From Nymphalis io (lineage: Eukaryota > Arthropoda > Insecta > Lepidoptera > Nymphalidae): a stretch of 64,000 bases of DNA. How positions within the stretch are numbered: the first letter of the stretch is position 1; every line of letters begins with the position of its first letter. Under the pieces are notes generated by a model that saw only the letters and a list, made by a program, of their open reading frames with translations, was not told the origin of the DNA and ran no database searches. Positions 1 through 12,610 of the stretch are shown in pieces. The stretch spans positions 5,771,001 through 5,835,000 of the forward strand of contig NC_065888.1 in assembly GCF_905147045.1 (NCBI RefSeq). Reading direction: 5' to 3'. Position numbers and translations under genes: made by a program.

Positions 1-644
1 GTTTAGTCATTTTAGTTGATTGAACGTTAGAACCAATGAACCATAAATAATTATTACATTAATAAAACACACGATTTCATTGCTTAACTTTGGTTTTATA
101 AACGATTCCGTCAGTCGTTTTCATTGTCTTTTTATAAAATTCGTATTTACATATGTTCTTAAAGCAACAGAAAATCCAAAAGAAAATTAACACATGAATC
201 TAATTCAAAAGTTATGTAAATAACGTACTGTTTGATATTTGAACAAAGTGATGATGGAAATGTACATGTTTATTAATTTTATCATTATCCTTATAACTTT
301 ACGAATATTACAGGTCAATTACTATATCAAGTGACCAATTCGTATAATCTCTTTTGACGTCACTATTCGATATATCTTGAATTTATAATAATAATGTTTT
401 TATATTTAAAATTTCAATTTTGGAACGCATTCGAGGTGAAGTTGCGCTTTAAATAGTCTATATGTATTTCTTTCAAGTTGACGGTATCACTGACCATCAA
501 CATTACCCATCCGAGTACCCGGAGCGAGATAGACATCAGGAGCTTTTATTCGTATTATTTTATTTATTTTAACAGATTGATTCTCGCTTAAGATTTGACT
601 TAAACAAAAAAAGTAGTCGTAGAAATAAATACGATGTAGGTTTA
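1..644. other. AT-rich non-coding tract
   Basis: No gene, RNA or recognisable repeat was seen. The sequence is AT-rich with scattered stops in all frames. Confidence 0.5.
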
Positions 645-775
645 TATTTACAATAATATTATAAATGCGAAAGTAGCTCTGCCTCTGACACGATTTTGAT
701 AAAATTTAGTATTCATACTAAATTTCATCTAACACGCGGGAGAAGCCGAGCGTGAATACATGTTTAATATAAACT
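645..775 (+). repeat. helitron-like/ubiquitous lepidopteran repeat fragment
   Basis: The stretch opens with ATATTATAAATGCGAAAGTA and continues with a CTCTG, GATTTTGAT, AAATTT series. The same order occurs at 54245-54405, and the opening motif recurs at 38208-38300 and 43536-43565. This pattern is common in lepidopteran genomes, where I associate it with non-autonomous helitron-like elements. The class assignment is from memory and uncertain; the repetition inside the window is directly visible. Confidence 0.45.
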
Positions 776-3540
776 ATTCATTGCCCACCACGCTTTGCAA
801 TGCCTCCTTATTTATTTTTTGGTAAGTTATCCGATACGATTTACGCTACACCTACTGCACGTTTTGTTATTTAATTTAGTTCTATGTAACCTGTACGCAA
901 GTACCAAGTACAGCTATACCAAGTATCAATTCATATTTTATAATTATATCATAATAGTTTATGAAGTAGTATAATAAATGAGATAGAGATTTAAGAACTA
1001 TTTTCTTATTTATTTTTTATAAAGGTAAATAATAAAAAAATACAACAAAACATTCTATAAATAAATCTTGTCACTCCTTGATTTTGACATTCCTCTTACC
1101 ATTTTATCAACTGCATCTAATAATAAATTTACATTAATAAATAATAGAAACATTAATTATTAACAATGTTATGTATAATTATATTCATCATATATTATAC
1201 ATGATTTTATAATTATTACTTAAATGAAAGATAAGAAAGTTTTACTTAATTCATTAATAATAATTTATTTGTGAACTATGGATGTAAATAACTATCAAAA
1301 CGAGATCCCCGAATGTAAGACATCTGGCTTTGTGAGAAGGCCACTTTAAGCTAGCCAACGTTACAAAGTAATCAGATGACAGCGATTGCATAATTACAGT
1401 TCGAAAGTACATTTCTCCAATATCTACGAAATGTTAGCGAAACTCGATTTCTCACTGACTTTGCATATATGTGGCAAATACTTGGTATGACCGAGGATTC
1501 ATTTTAAAATTCGAATGGTCATCATTTATGAACATCATGCAAAATCATAAAAAATCTATTTTTAAGAATGTTATCAATGCCATTTTTTTAGGGATTACTT
1601 ATAATAACTTGTAATAAATACTGAAAGACTTATTTTTTATGTTATGTCCCTAATGATATTCCTGTTTGGGCCTGAGCGACGCGTGCTACTTTACGGGCCT
1701 TTACGGGCTTTCTCAAAGTCTAAGTATTATCATAAAAAAGTTTTTTCTAAGCTGGATTTTTATATATTTTTTATATTAATAGTTAAATACTCATTAAAAA
1801 TATTATAAATTTATATAAAATAAACTCGTTTAGTCGGCTGTAGGGCGGATTCAATTTTCCGGAAAATATCTTAGTCACCTTGTGTTAACCTTGCAATAAC
1901 TCTATATGTCTCAAAGACATCAAACTATAACGTAGAAGATCACCTCCAAATGTCGAAGGCTTTCGATAAATTCTTAAAAACTCGTTCTCCTACTAACTTT
2001 AGTTTATACTGATTTGAATAAAAGTAAATTTTTTGTGTTAAAAATATGTCTTAATGTTGGTTTAAGAACCGGTTGGATAGAAAATATTATTATGGAGTAA
2101 CGGTAAATATCAAATATCACATATTTATAAATTTATTTTTGTGTCTATGTTATTAATTATTGACTAATATCATAAATACTAGTTGATAGTTGACTTCGCT
2201 TGTTTGAGATAGGTGGTTTTCTTTTGATAAATAATTATTAACTTGTATTAAACGAAGTTTTTTTATAGTAAAATTTAAATATATTTCGAAATTTATTATT
2301 ATAAACGAATAAAAGTTTAGATGCTTGAAAGGTTTTTTTAAATATCAAGCCTGTATTTTGTGGAATGTTTTATGTAGTCAAATAAGATTTAAATATATAT
2401 CAAGTACTATAAATAAAACATAAGATTACGTTGACATAGACAATTGTTTGTATATTTTATAATTACGTAAGTGACAAATAAAAATGCAGTACATATATGC
2501 GATCGTTTTCCGAAATAAAGCACGTCTTTAACAGGCATTGCATAAAAGTGGGTTACAGAAAGTGAGTAATCAATTAGATGTTGCGATACTAGCTCCTTTG
2601 TTTTGTGATCCCACGTTATTGCGAATATAATCAGCTCTCAACGAACATTTGAAAATTGACAGATACATTTAAGATAATTAATTTATTCAATGTTTGTTTT
2701 AATAATTATTTAATGATAACGATTTATTGTTATTAAACACATGTATTGTTATTATTATCAGGTATGCGATTTGTATAAAACAGCTCATAAATTAAATTAA
2801 ATCGTATTTAAAATAAAAACGAAATTGATGCTAGATTATTTTTACTCAGGCAAAGTGACTAATTTGTATATTAATTTAACGAAGAATATTTTATTACGCT
2901 TTGTATAAATCGAATTTATACACAGTGTATTTTACTTTAAATCGAATTATATTTAAAATTTTTAGTATTATTACCGAACATTAAGAATTTATTAAGAATT
3001 AGGAGATTTATCAAATTAAAGACGTGAATTCCAGTCAAACATGTATTTTATTTTAAATCAATTATACTGTGAGATAAGTTAGTTCTAGTTAAATAATGAC
3101 CTAAGTGGTCAAATTCCTAGAAGAAGAGGTTTTGCCATTTCAGGACGACAGTCTCAATTAGTAACTAAGAAACGAAATTGCAAGTAAATTTTGTTTGTGG
3201 TTGGAAAAATAATGTTATCATTTTTTATAATTTTTATAAATAACTATGTGTGCTGATTAACATTAAAGAAAGGCATTACTTTAGACATATGTTTTTTTCT
3301 TAAAATAAAACTATAAACGTTTTATAGGAAATTTAATATTTCATTGTCTTGAGTATATATAATATTTAATGTTCAGAACACAAATATTACATAACATATT
3401 CATATTAATAGAATTAGGCATTTACTTTCTTTGTCATTGTTCCCAACCCTTGTTCGAAATTTGAATATCACAAGGCAGTAAAAACAATTAAAAATATTTT
3501 AATATTCATAATGTTATATTTAATAGTATATTGTTAATTA
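776..3540. other. AT-rich non-coding tract
   Basis: No gene or clear element was found. Low-complexity A/T runs dominate. A short doubled motif, TTTACGGGCC then TTTACGGGCT near 1690-1710, stands out slightly by base composition. Confidence 0.45.
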
Positions 3541-3567
3541 TTTAAAATTTCTCATTTCAGGTAACAC
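3538..3567 (+). other. candidate recursive splice site A
   Basis: A T-rich tract ending CTCATTTCAG directly abuts GTAACA, with AG at 3559-3560 and GT at 3561-3562. A TTAAT that could act as a branch site lies about 20 bases upstream. Juxtaposed acceptor and donor with no exon between them is the ratchet-point layout known from long insect introns. The donor half is weaker than GTAAGT, so this is one of the poorer candidates. Confidence 0.18.
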
Positions 3568-4191
3568 AATACATCCAGGAAATATTAGTCGGATGTATGT
3601 TTTTCTCACGTACGAGTGTAGTATGTATAAAGTTTTATTGTAATAATTGTAGTGAACCGTCCGTTTTGAAACTTCTTCAATGAGTTAGGACATTTTCCCA
3701 AGCAAAGGTTAATAGTTAAATTCATCTTGTGATTACTTCGCGACGTTATTAAGTTGCGCTTACGTAAAAACATTATCGTCTTCACTATGGGAAATGTGTC
3801 AATTTTGTATGTAGATGCGAAAAGTTATGAACGTACTGATTAAAATTACGAGTGGTCATTCTGAATGCGACGTCATGTTAAGTGTATTATGCGTCGTTAA
3901 AATTTACTTTCTCATTTTCATTATATCAATGAAAGTAATCTTAAAGCAAGTATACCACAAATATATATTATGTTGTATATATCTTTTTTTTTGTAAAGCC
4001 GCATCTCCACGATGGGATATTGCATTTGTTGCTAGATTGCTAGTCTACCTATTTTTGGTTAAAAAAAAATCTTGTATTAGCGTCTTGATATAGTTTTTTT
4101 TAATTAAAAAAAAATCGGGTTTCATATAAATTAGAATAACGTATAGTTTTTTTGGAATTGTTTATACTGGACAATATATTTCAAAAGACAA

Positions 4192-4311
4192 ACACCCGCC
4201 CTATGGTCAGACGATTGTAGGAAGATGGCTGGTGCTCAATGGATGCGACTAGAACAAGACCGGGAGAACTGGCGCGCCTGTGAGGAGGCCTATGTTCAGC
4301 AGCAGTTTTAA
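4192..4311 (+). mobile_element. RTE-type LINE, decayed C-terminal remnant
   Basis: Forty sense codons end at TAA 4309-4311. Seen in the translation are LWSDDCRKMAG, QWMRLEQDRENWR and EEAYVQQQF. This matches the extreme C-terminus typical of RTE-clade ORF2 proteins, which usually read W-S-D-D..., then a W-R segment, then EAYVQQW before the stop. No endonuclease or reverse-transcriptase domain precedes it, so the copy is heavily 5'-truncated, as is usual for target-primed insertions. The segment is clearly less AT-rich than its surroundings. It is a dead fragment, not an expressed gene. Identification rests on the tail motif. Confidence 0.7.
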
Positions 4312-5537
4312 ATGAAAATATAATCACTATGGATACGAGAGCATATTCACAAATAAGGAAATGTTGTCTTCAAGAAAATCGAGACACGCGGTAGCGTGTC
4401 AAGCCAAGTTAAGTCAAGTCAAGCTAACAGAACTGGCACCGTGTATAATATTACCACTAGAACCAATTGGAGCCACTTTTGACCCGTTCATAACATAAAA
4501 ACTATTACAGATAAACTTGTCAAATTTGGCTCATATATTGAGACCTGCGAGATACATATGTACTCTAAATTTCATAAACACACCTAAAACGGTTATTTAG
4601 ATATTAACGTCCAAAAATCGTCATTTTTATCACTGACTGACCTATAGATCAAAACTCTAACCCAGTTCCAGATGACCTAGAAAGTTCAAATTTGGCATCC
4701 CGTTAGGCAGTTGGGTGAATACAAAGAAACTAGTAAATTTTTATGATTTTAATATAATTAATTAATTTTTCAATTAATTGATATTATTAGGAACATTTTG
4801 TTATAGTGCTTGTAATGTAAGAATGAGTAATCAAAATTGATGACAGCCGGTCTTTATATGGATTTTAAGGTTTTCACGTGTATGTATAAAAAGTGGAATA
4901 CCACCCTTAATTTTTCTTTAATCCAAACATATTACTTACAGCTTTTGAACTTGCAAAGGCTATAATATAATTCGTATATGAGAACTAGCTAAGTCAGACC
5001 ACTGGCTTCAACATATTATCCTAAGTTATAAGAAGAAATGATATTTTAAGTTCTTATAAAATATTTTATGTTGTTATAAATAAATTTCAATACTGACCAC
5101 TGAACTTTGCACTCATTTAGATCTCACTTCTTTTGTCGTTGAAGTCAACAACCGAGGCATATATCATAATATTGAATTTAGCTTTTATTTCACATTTATG
5201 TTTTTGACGAGATTTATTTTTAATGTGTCATATAAAACGAAAACGTCTAAAAACCCATTCGTAACTGTAAACAAGAGTCATCGTCCTTTGATGCCCAAAA
5301 AATATCCACATCTTTATTTTATTATTTAATTTATTGAACAGTTCATTAAACGATAAACTTTAATATGTTTATAGAAATCATAACTATTATAATTTATTTT
5401 CTTTAAAATTTTTATGAAATATAAGATAATTTATTCATAATAAAATATATTATATTGACCAACGACATTACGATTCTATTTAAAATATTTTTTAGTTTCG
5501 ATAAAATTATCGTCCTTTGTTAGTCATTTGATGCTGC
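4312..5537. other. AT-rich non-coding tract
   Basis: No gene was found. The motif CGTCCTTTG followed closely by TGATGC occurs near 5280 and again near 5510, just before the hairpin at 5538, and may mark an old local duplication. Confidence 0.4.
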
Positions 5538-5603
5538 AGAAACGAAGATGGCGTTAAATAGCGTCTTAAGAAAGTAGGACTATTAAACGCCATCTTCGTT
5601 TCT
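5538..5603. repeat. 24-bp inverted repeat (hairpin), 18-nt loop
   Basis: Left arm 5538-5561 begins AGAAACGAAGATGGCG and right arm 5580-5603 ends CGCCATCTTCGTTTCT. The arms pair over 24 positions with one A-A mismatch (left position 18), leaving an 18-nt loop. The near identity of the arms suggests a recent origin or constraint. It could be a pre-miRNA-like fold, the core of a foldback element, or a protein-binding palindrome. I do not recognise it as a known insect microRNA. Confidence 0.75.
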
Positions 5604-5765
5604 TATTTTCCAAAAATAGATTTTTTTTTTTAATATGTCACTTCATCTAGCCTAAAGTCATCCGTTCTCAAAATTTCGTTTCCTATTTATAAAAATTCAA
5701 GAGATCATATAGAAATTATTGAATACTACTTTTCTCTTCAAATAGAAACACAACAGTAATAAGTA

Positions 5766-6076
5766 TTGCTGGTTGGCGGTCAAATTTTACTGGTGGTAGG
5801 GCTTTGTGCAAGCTCGTCTGGGTAGGTACCACCCACTCATCAGATATTCTACCGCAAAACAGCAATACTTGATATTGTTGTGTTCCGGTTTGAAGGGTGA
5901 GTGAGCCAGTGTAATTACAGGCACAAGGGACATAAAATCTTAGTTCCCAAGGTTGGTGGCGCATTGGATATGTAAGCGATGGTTGACATTTCTTACAATG
6001 CTAATGTCTAAGAGCGTTGGTGACCACTTACCATCAGGTGGCCCATATGCTCGTCCGCCTTCCTATTCTATAAAAA
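5766..6076 (+). mobile_element. SINE-D (A-tailed ~300-bp repeat), near full length
   Basis: The repeat runs from a block beginning GGTGGTAGGGCTTTGTGCAA, through CACCCACTCATCAGATATTC and GTTCCCAAGGTTGGTGGCGC, to CGCCTTCCTATTCTAT and a 12-A tail at 6065-6076. The same sequence in inverted orientation fills 29183-29472, and older pieces occur elsewhere. No tRNA A/B box is obvious. The terminal A-run argues for retroposition. It resembles repeats I associate with nymphalid butterflies (Metulj-like). Two short minus and plus open frames over it are incidental. Confidence 0.7.
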
Positions 6077-6087
6077 AAAAAAAATAT

Positions 6088-6165
6088 TCATATGGTAAGT
6101 GGGTGGTACCTACCCAGACATGGCTCCGACTACTAAGACTACTCAGGCTTGCAAAAAGCTTTACC
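6088..6165 (-). repeat. SINE-D partial copy, inverted next to the first
   Basis: TGGTAAGTGGGTGGTACCTA, then CCCAGAC and GCTTGCAAAAAGCTTTACCA, are the reverse complement of the start of the copy at 5766. Internal sequence is missing and a short unrelated CT-rich insert is present. The two copies form a head-to-head inverted pair. Confidence 0.6.
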
Positions 6166-6180
6166 ACAGAGTTGATTTAT

Positions 6181-7518
6181 AATATCATTTAGAATTGAAA
6201 CATTCAATAATTTACATTTAACATATGAATATTTTATCTGTGCCCATTCATTTACTCATTAAAAGTATAAGAAATGACCTATTCAGCGATATTATGGGTA
6301 TTTATCAATAATTAATTTGCATTTTAACAATTATTAATTTCATGCGTAAAATTCAGGTTTCATGTATAAAACGTTGTTTTTATACCAGCTAATACTAAAA
6401 CTAATGTAATAACTAGTCATAGTTATTGATTCTCGGATCCAACGGCCAAGGTTGTATGTAGGTGCTAACTGTATGTGACATCACTTTTGTCTACAGTGGT
6501 CAGTCTTCACATGTACCGTCAACAGAATAATATCATGGATATTTTTATTAAGTTTTCTTTTATTTAAGTACCATTGACACTTAAAACTCATCTGAGTTTC
6601 TTTATTTTTAGATATTTTTTTTTTAGTTTTTTCCAAAACGTAGGAATAAGTAAGAATATTTAAAAAAAAAAACATTATTTTACTGATTGTACATTCAAAA
6701 TTGTATTAAAATTCATTTAACGTAGCTAACTGTAACCGGTTTGTGTATACTTAAGTTTGGATGAATACAAACGGCGGCTTAGATTAAATGCTTTAGAGAT
6801 TTTAAAGTGATAAGCTGATTATAATATTTAAAAGTCACACTATTGGTGTCCAAATGGTTTTTTTTTTTTAACAGATAACATTTGATCTGCTTCTCTTGTT
6901 TTAACTTTCATATCTTTTAAAATTATTTTGAATTTTTATTTTATATATATGTGACTAGTGTTATCATAACCATATTAAAATTCGAGCCTCGTTAGGAACA
7001 GTTTTAAAATAAGTAAAAAAAAATAGTAATAGTAAAGTAAAAAAGTAACAGCTGTAAATATCCTATTGCTAGTCCTGTACTTTTTAGGAGCAGATTTTTG
7101 GAGCTTTTACAAAAAAAAAAAAACATTATTTTACTGATGATACTGATATGTAGTGGTGCGAATAGTGATTAAGAAAGTAAAACTTATTATTATAGTAAAA
7201 GTTCATTTACAAAGTCATCGGTTGATTCTAACAGTATCACTAAATGAAACCTTTCATATTCGAGATATCCTGTTAATCGCTTGTTATTGTGTTGCATTAT
7301 AGTTCTTAAGCCGTTGAAATAAGTGCCGGCATGAACGTCGCATAATACGACGATATTTAGAGTTAAAACACTCTTAGCGGTTTCGTAACGTATTAACAAG
7401 TTTGAATTCAAGCTTCACTTGTAATGATGATGCTTATTATCTCATTATTATTATATTTGTATGATGTATTCAAATGTTGTTTTAAAGTTTGTATTAAATA
7501 TATTTTAAAGTTAATATT
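6181..7518. other. AT-rich non-coding tract
   Basis: No gene, RNA or recognisable repeat was seen. A- and T-runs are common. The short open frames here have no recognisable domain. Confidence 0.45.
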
Positions 7519-7531
7519 TGAATGATGTATA

Positions 7532-7674
7532 GTAACAGCCTGTTAATGTCCCACTGCTGGGATAAGGCCACCTCTCCCTTTTGAGGGGAAGGTTTTGGAG
7601 CTTATTCCACCACGCTGCTCCAATGCGGGTTGGTAGAATTCGCATGTGGCAGAATTTCAATGAAATTAGACACA
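7532..7674 (-). mobile_element. SINE-A, 5'-truncated copy with 13-bp TSD
   Basis: Reading the minus strand, this is the 3' half of SINE-A, ending GGCTGTTAC at 7532. TGAATGATGTATA occurs on both sides (7519-7531 and 7675-7687), a perfect 13-bp TSD. The tRNA-like head is missing, so reverse transcription stopped early. Confidence 0.85.
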
Positions 7675-7687
7675 TGAATGATGTATA

Positions 7688-8660
7688 CACTTTATAAATA
7701 AATAAATAACTTCAAGTGTACTATACCATCGATGTGTTGAGTCGTATGTCATAATATGTGCAATGACATGACTTGAGAGCTATTAAAATGTTTGCAAAAT
7801 TTTGCTCAAATTAAAATGGGAACAAATTTTTTTTTTGTTTTCAATAATATTATTATTTATTGATTTTGAAATGGATGTATAATAATGACGGCGATGTAAT
7901 TTTAGCGCGTCCACTCCAATCTCCATGATTATGAGAATTGTAATTTTCCCGATACAAGTCGAGCATCCCTCGATGGGTCTCGATTCGAGCGTAAACGAAA
8001 CCGCGGTATTTTAATAATAATAACCTCTTAATAAATTTTTTAACCAGTAACTAATAAGCAGATTAATTTAAAACCTAAGAATTTTTTGAATCGTAATGAA
8101 ATGAAGACAGTTTTATTTGACGTTTAACTCATTCTAGCATGTATGCTTAGCATTTTAATTAATACTTAAACGAGATATATTAAATTATTTCTAAATCAAG
8201 CAGATGGTATTTGTGTGAAGATGATTCCAGATTGGTAATTCATGTACTCAAGCAGTTGGACCTTCGGCTTTAGTACATATTTAGTACATATTTAGATTTC
8301 TTGCATATTTGCGTTAAGGAACGTACGTTATGCCTTTAAAGACTGTGTCGTCTTTCTATCTTATAAGGTATTATGTCAGTAGCAATGTAATATATTATAA
8401 CATACTAAATAGGTCTTTTACGTTTTACTTAAATAAGAGAAAAATTTATTTATTATCTACTATGGCAGCAGATTTTTATTCTTATTATATATTGATATTA
8501 AATACGTTTTGGAAACTGTTTTGTATTGTCCTATAAACTGATTAGTCTGAAAGGATTCCTGTAATTAGATATTGTACCAGTCACAGGTTCAATCCTTACT
8601 AATAACGTAATCGTACAAAAGGTGTTTATTGTGTTAACACCATAAAAGTCAAGTTTTATA
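7688..8660. other. AT-rich non-coding tract
   Basis: No gene was found. A small tandem AGTACATATTT pair is at 8273-8294. A modestly GC-richer patch with several CGs is at 7900-8010. Confidence 0.4.

Positions 8661-8665
<5 letters not shown>

Positions 8666-8729
<64 letters not shown>
8666..8729. repeat. (AT)n microsatellite
   Basis: An uninterrupted AT dinucleotide run of about 32 units. The open frame of alternating Tyr/Ile on the minus strand is a product of this repeat and not a gene. Confidence 0.95.
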
Positions 8730-8732
<3 letters not shown>

Positions 8733-11700
8733 ATCTATACATTTATTCGCTTTGGAGTCGTTTATTGAACTGAACTAACTAAATACGATGGATTGGCTTA
8801 TTTACGGGTTGTACGATATTAAAAAATAATGGCACATAAGGTTTAAGACTCTACATATATTTTTATAATATAATATGATTTATGATAAAAAATTTTTTTA
8901 ATAATTCATAAGTGAAGATTAGAAGGAAGTCACAAATAACAATAATAATGAAGACAGTCAAGTTTCAACTTCACACAATCTTTTGTATGCATAAATACCG
9001 TAAAATATTTCCGTGGTAACATCATTATACGTAACATGAATTTCACAGGAGGCGAGAAAATATGGCATTGTTTTCCTTCCGACAGACGCCATTGGTAAAA
9101 CAGAGCAGATATTATGCCACAAAATTGGATTTCCTGAGCGCGGGAGAGTGCTTATTACAATGTAATAATATGGAGTGCTCTTAAAGCTGACATATTGCAC
9201 GAAATTTTGCTGACATGACTGTATTAAAGATTTCTGCTAATCACGTTGATTGGTCAGAAGTTAATTACGAGTGGGTGCGCGTGCATATTTAATAAACATA
9301 CTATAATATATGAAATCAAATTGTTCTTGTAATTTATTCATTATAAGCATTTTTGAATATTACAAAATTAAATTTAATTCATTCATTAAATGTGTGTATA
9401 TAACAATATACATATCTCCAATTGGTTCCGTCGTTGAAGCGTAACAGTAAACATTGGCATTCGTATGAATTAATATCATAAAAAATGATCACGTTTTATA
9501 TATACTTGTTATACATCTATGTTAATATTTGTTCACGTCTCCGCAATTATCGTTAAAGTACGTTTCCTAATTTTATATTGACTATTCGATGATTGTGAGA
9601 ATACCCATTTTACGTTCCGAACTAGAATTAAATTATTGAATAATTGAGAGAAATCATTCGATTTTAGTTTTGTGTATTCTAATTTCACCCTAGTCGAATA
9701 AAGCTACAGGTGAACTATAAACCTGTTATATATGAGAGTAGTATTATGTTTTTATTGTTAATACCATATTTGCAATATACATACATCGGCTCGATAAAAG
9801 TCTTATCATTGTACACATTCAACTTTCTCGATATTATCTATTTAAATCGCGATCATACAACTCTTATTTTACCTGACACTTTAACATGCGAAAAATACAT
9901 GATTGCGATTAAAGCCTTAATCAAATTTTATATAGACGAGAAACTTTATTATGAAAACTTTGTACGAAAATATTATACTAAACAGCGGTTCTAGTTGAAT
10001 GTTTAATGTTAATAGATCATATATCAAAAAGAGTTTTTTTAAGATCTCTAAGTATAACAGTCATTTTATAGGTAATTTATTAATACTATCTTGCAGGTGG
10101 GCGATATTTACGGAAGCAATCAATGTGCGTGCATATCGCATACTTCTATAAGCACGCAACTCTAAGTGAATGTACTCTACCAAGGCCCACATTACACTTA
10201 ATACGCAAATCATAATCCACAAATATAATTGTTATATTTATAACAATAAGAATGAAATTACTGTACCAATAATTCTATTAATAAAATCGGTGGTGCCTCA
10301 CTGTTCGTTCTTATTTTGCAATCAAATTTAGCTCTTAAATTTCGTAGACAAATACTAAATTCGCTTGTTAAATTAATCGCAGACGTAGATAATAGTAATT
10401 GTTTTAGTTCAGAATACCTGATATAATCATTATGTTATAAGGCGCTGAAATAAATAATAAGAGCGATTAAAGAGAAACTTAACGAAACGAATTACGTATT
10501 TGCTTGTGTTTATAATTTAACTATAATGCTGTATATACCTATTAAGTGTTTGAAATTGTATCTGTCATTTTATCGTATTCTTGTTTTAAGTGCCATATTT
10601 CAAATACTGTGGTGTATCGATTAAAATAAATAAATAAATAAATAAAACTATTTAATGATTTCTTTAAAAGCGTCGACAGTCGTTATTTAAATATGAAAGT
10701 GGGCTGGGGCTCAGGTGTACTAAGTAATTTATCTCTTGTAATCAAAACTTTAGAATTTTTAATAATATAAGAAATACTATTCAAGAAAAGATGGCTTATA
10801 CTGATTGCTCAAAGAATAGATATTCATATCTTCGGATATAAAAGTATCACTTTTCCAAATAATTACTAAATTAAAACTTTTTAATTTAGAAAATATTGTC
10901 TAACATCAAGTAGTACTTTCGGTTGTATTTTTAAAATTTTATTAACAAAAAATTGAATTATGAATAAAACTAAATTCATACAAATTTAAATCGAATGTAA
11001 AATTATATATAAAACATATTTTAAATTTTTAATTTTTTCTAGATAATTTCACAAATTAATAGACGTTGAAATTCAGTAATATTTAAAGAAACGTTTTAAT
11101 ACAAAACGTTTTCGTTAAACCTATGTGTAATCTTGACCCGACCTCTCCTTACCTCACCCGTCATTCTACTAAATCATAAACTATACGCTGTCATATAATT
11201 ATCTTTGGCATAGATGTTATGTGTTTCTATATTACTTATACGGAAAATAATTTCTCAGTATTGATGAGGTGTATTAATATATATAATGTTTGAACATCAA
11301 AAACTGTCATTTTATTTATTAAAGAAGAAGGAAAATAAAACTTTTTAGCATTCGAAAGTTACTGCAACCAAATATGCGCAGTAAAATATGTAAAGAACAA
11401 AATATATAAAATAAATATAAAAAAATTTAAAATAAATGTATAAAATAAAAGTGATTTTGCCTACATATTATTTTCTGTTAAAATCAAATACAAGGCGTAA
11501 TTTAAAAAAAAAAAGCTATTAAATGTAACCCGGTAAAGTATTTCAAAACACACAGTCTAAAGCGCTAATATATTTTGTTTTAACTTGTCTAACATTTAAT
11601 TATATATAGTATAAATTTGCAACAAAGTAACGCGCAAACAAAACAAGTATGTATATATAATAATAACATAATATATATAAAATATTATATGTGTACTTAT

Positions 11701-12280
11701 ACCTATTGACTTTAAGTAGATAACGTCTTAAACACGAAATAATTATAAATTTATTTTATTACATTAATACTCATGAAACGCGCGTTATTTTTTTAATTTA
11801 TTACAACTAAAATTCATTCACTTGTGTCATTTATTAAATATTTTAAAAATTATTAACCATTTGAACTTAAGATTTTGTAAATATTAATATCGATAAGATT
11901 TTCCATTATTTCATTCTATTTGATTAATGGTTTCAATTAACTTGTCAAAAAGGGTCTTGTTTACATTTTTATTACCATATCACCATCTTTAGGTTTCTAA
12001 TTTCAAAAACCATTCAAGTGTTGTCGTAAGGGATGGGGTAAATGACCTTAATACTCCACTATATACCTGCGTTCTAAATGATCCCTTTTGAGTTCATAGG
12101 ACCCTGACATCATGGTTTTATTTAGACATTTCTTTTTTAAAACATATTTACTTTAAAATGTTATTTAAACAAATAATTCATCGTCTATTTGCTTTGCAGG
12201 GTCAAATGTATTAATGAACGTTATAATTGATTGGAATTAAATAGGGGTATAAATAGGGAGTATAGGGTTTTTTAGTCAAA
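8730..12280. other. AT-rich non-coding tract
   Basis: No supported gene. The longest open frame (9710-9994, 94 codons) has no recognisable motif and sits in AT-rich sequence. A short (AATA)n run is near 10626-10647. Confidence 0.4.
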
Positions 12281-12425
12281 ATCAAATCAAATAAAAATAA
12301 ACTTAATTCAAGTAGATTTTGCACTTTTGAAAGATTTTATTATATTTGAAACTATCATCGGTTCGAAATGTATATTCTACCGGGAGGAACTGGCAAAAAA
12401 CTCAGTAGCTATCTTTTTCTGACAA
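12281..12425 (+). repeat. lepidopteran repeat E, partial copy
   Basis: The ordered blocks AAAATAAACTTAATTCAAGT, GCACTTTTGAAAG, CATCGGTTCG, ATTCTACCGGGAGGAACTGG and AAACTCAGTAGC form a pattern I recall as widespread in lepidopteran DNA. Its first part recurs at 27897-27955 and its end part at 53515-53560. Class unknown. A short open frame from 12368 reads through it and is probably incidental. Confidence 0.55.
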
Positions 12426-12610
12426 TCATATTATATACTCAATTAAATACAATTGAATTTTTATTTATCCTGCATAAACGAAAGAAAATAATTCTTCAAG
12501 TCACATTCTCCTTTTCATCTAAAAGTTTATGTAGCTTTAAAACGACAATGATATTTAAAGACGATTGTTTAAAATGTAAAGACGAAGTGTTTGGAAGATT
12601 TTTTATTTGA

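Noticed and set aside
2745..2775. ATTATTATCAG followed by GTATGC
   Set aside because: The upstream tract is AT-alternating rather than pyrimidine-rich; too weak to list with the others.
3815..4093. 92-codon plus-strand open frame
   Set aside because: AT-rich, no recognised domain, no splice or promoter context; composition alone explains its hydrophobic look.
8531..8731. Minus-strand open frame rich in Tyr-Ile repeats
   Set aside because: It is the translation of the (AT)n microsatellite.
9710..9994. 94-codon plus-strand open frame
   Set aside because: No motif or repeat match. Length is within chance for 64 kb read in six frames.
10080..10105. CTTGCAG followed by GTGGGC as a ratchet site
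   Set aside because: The upstream tract is weak in pyrimidines and the donor is poor.
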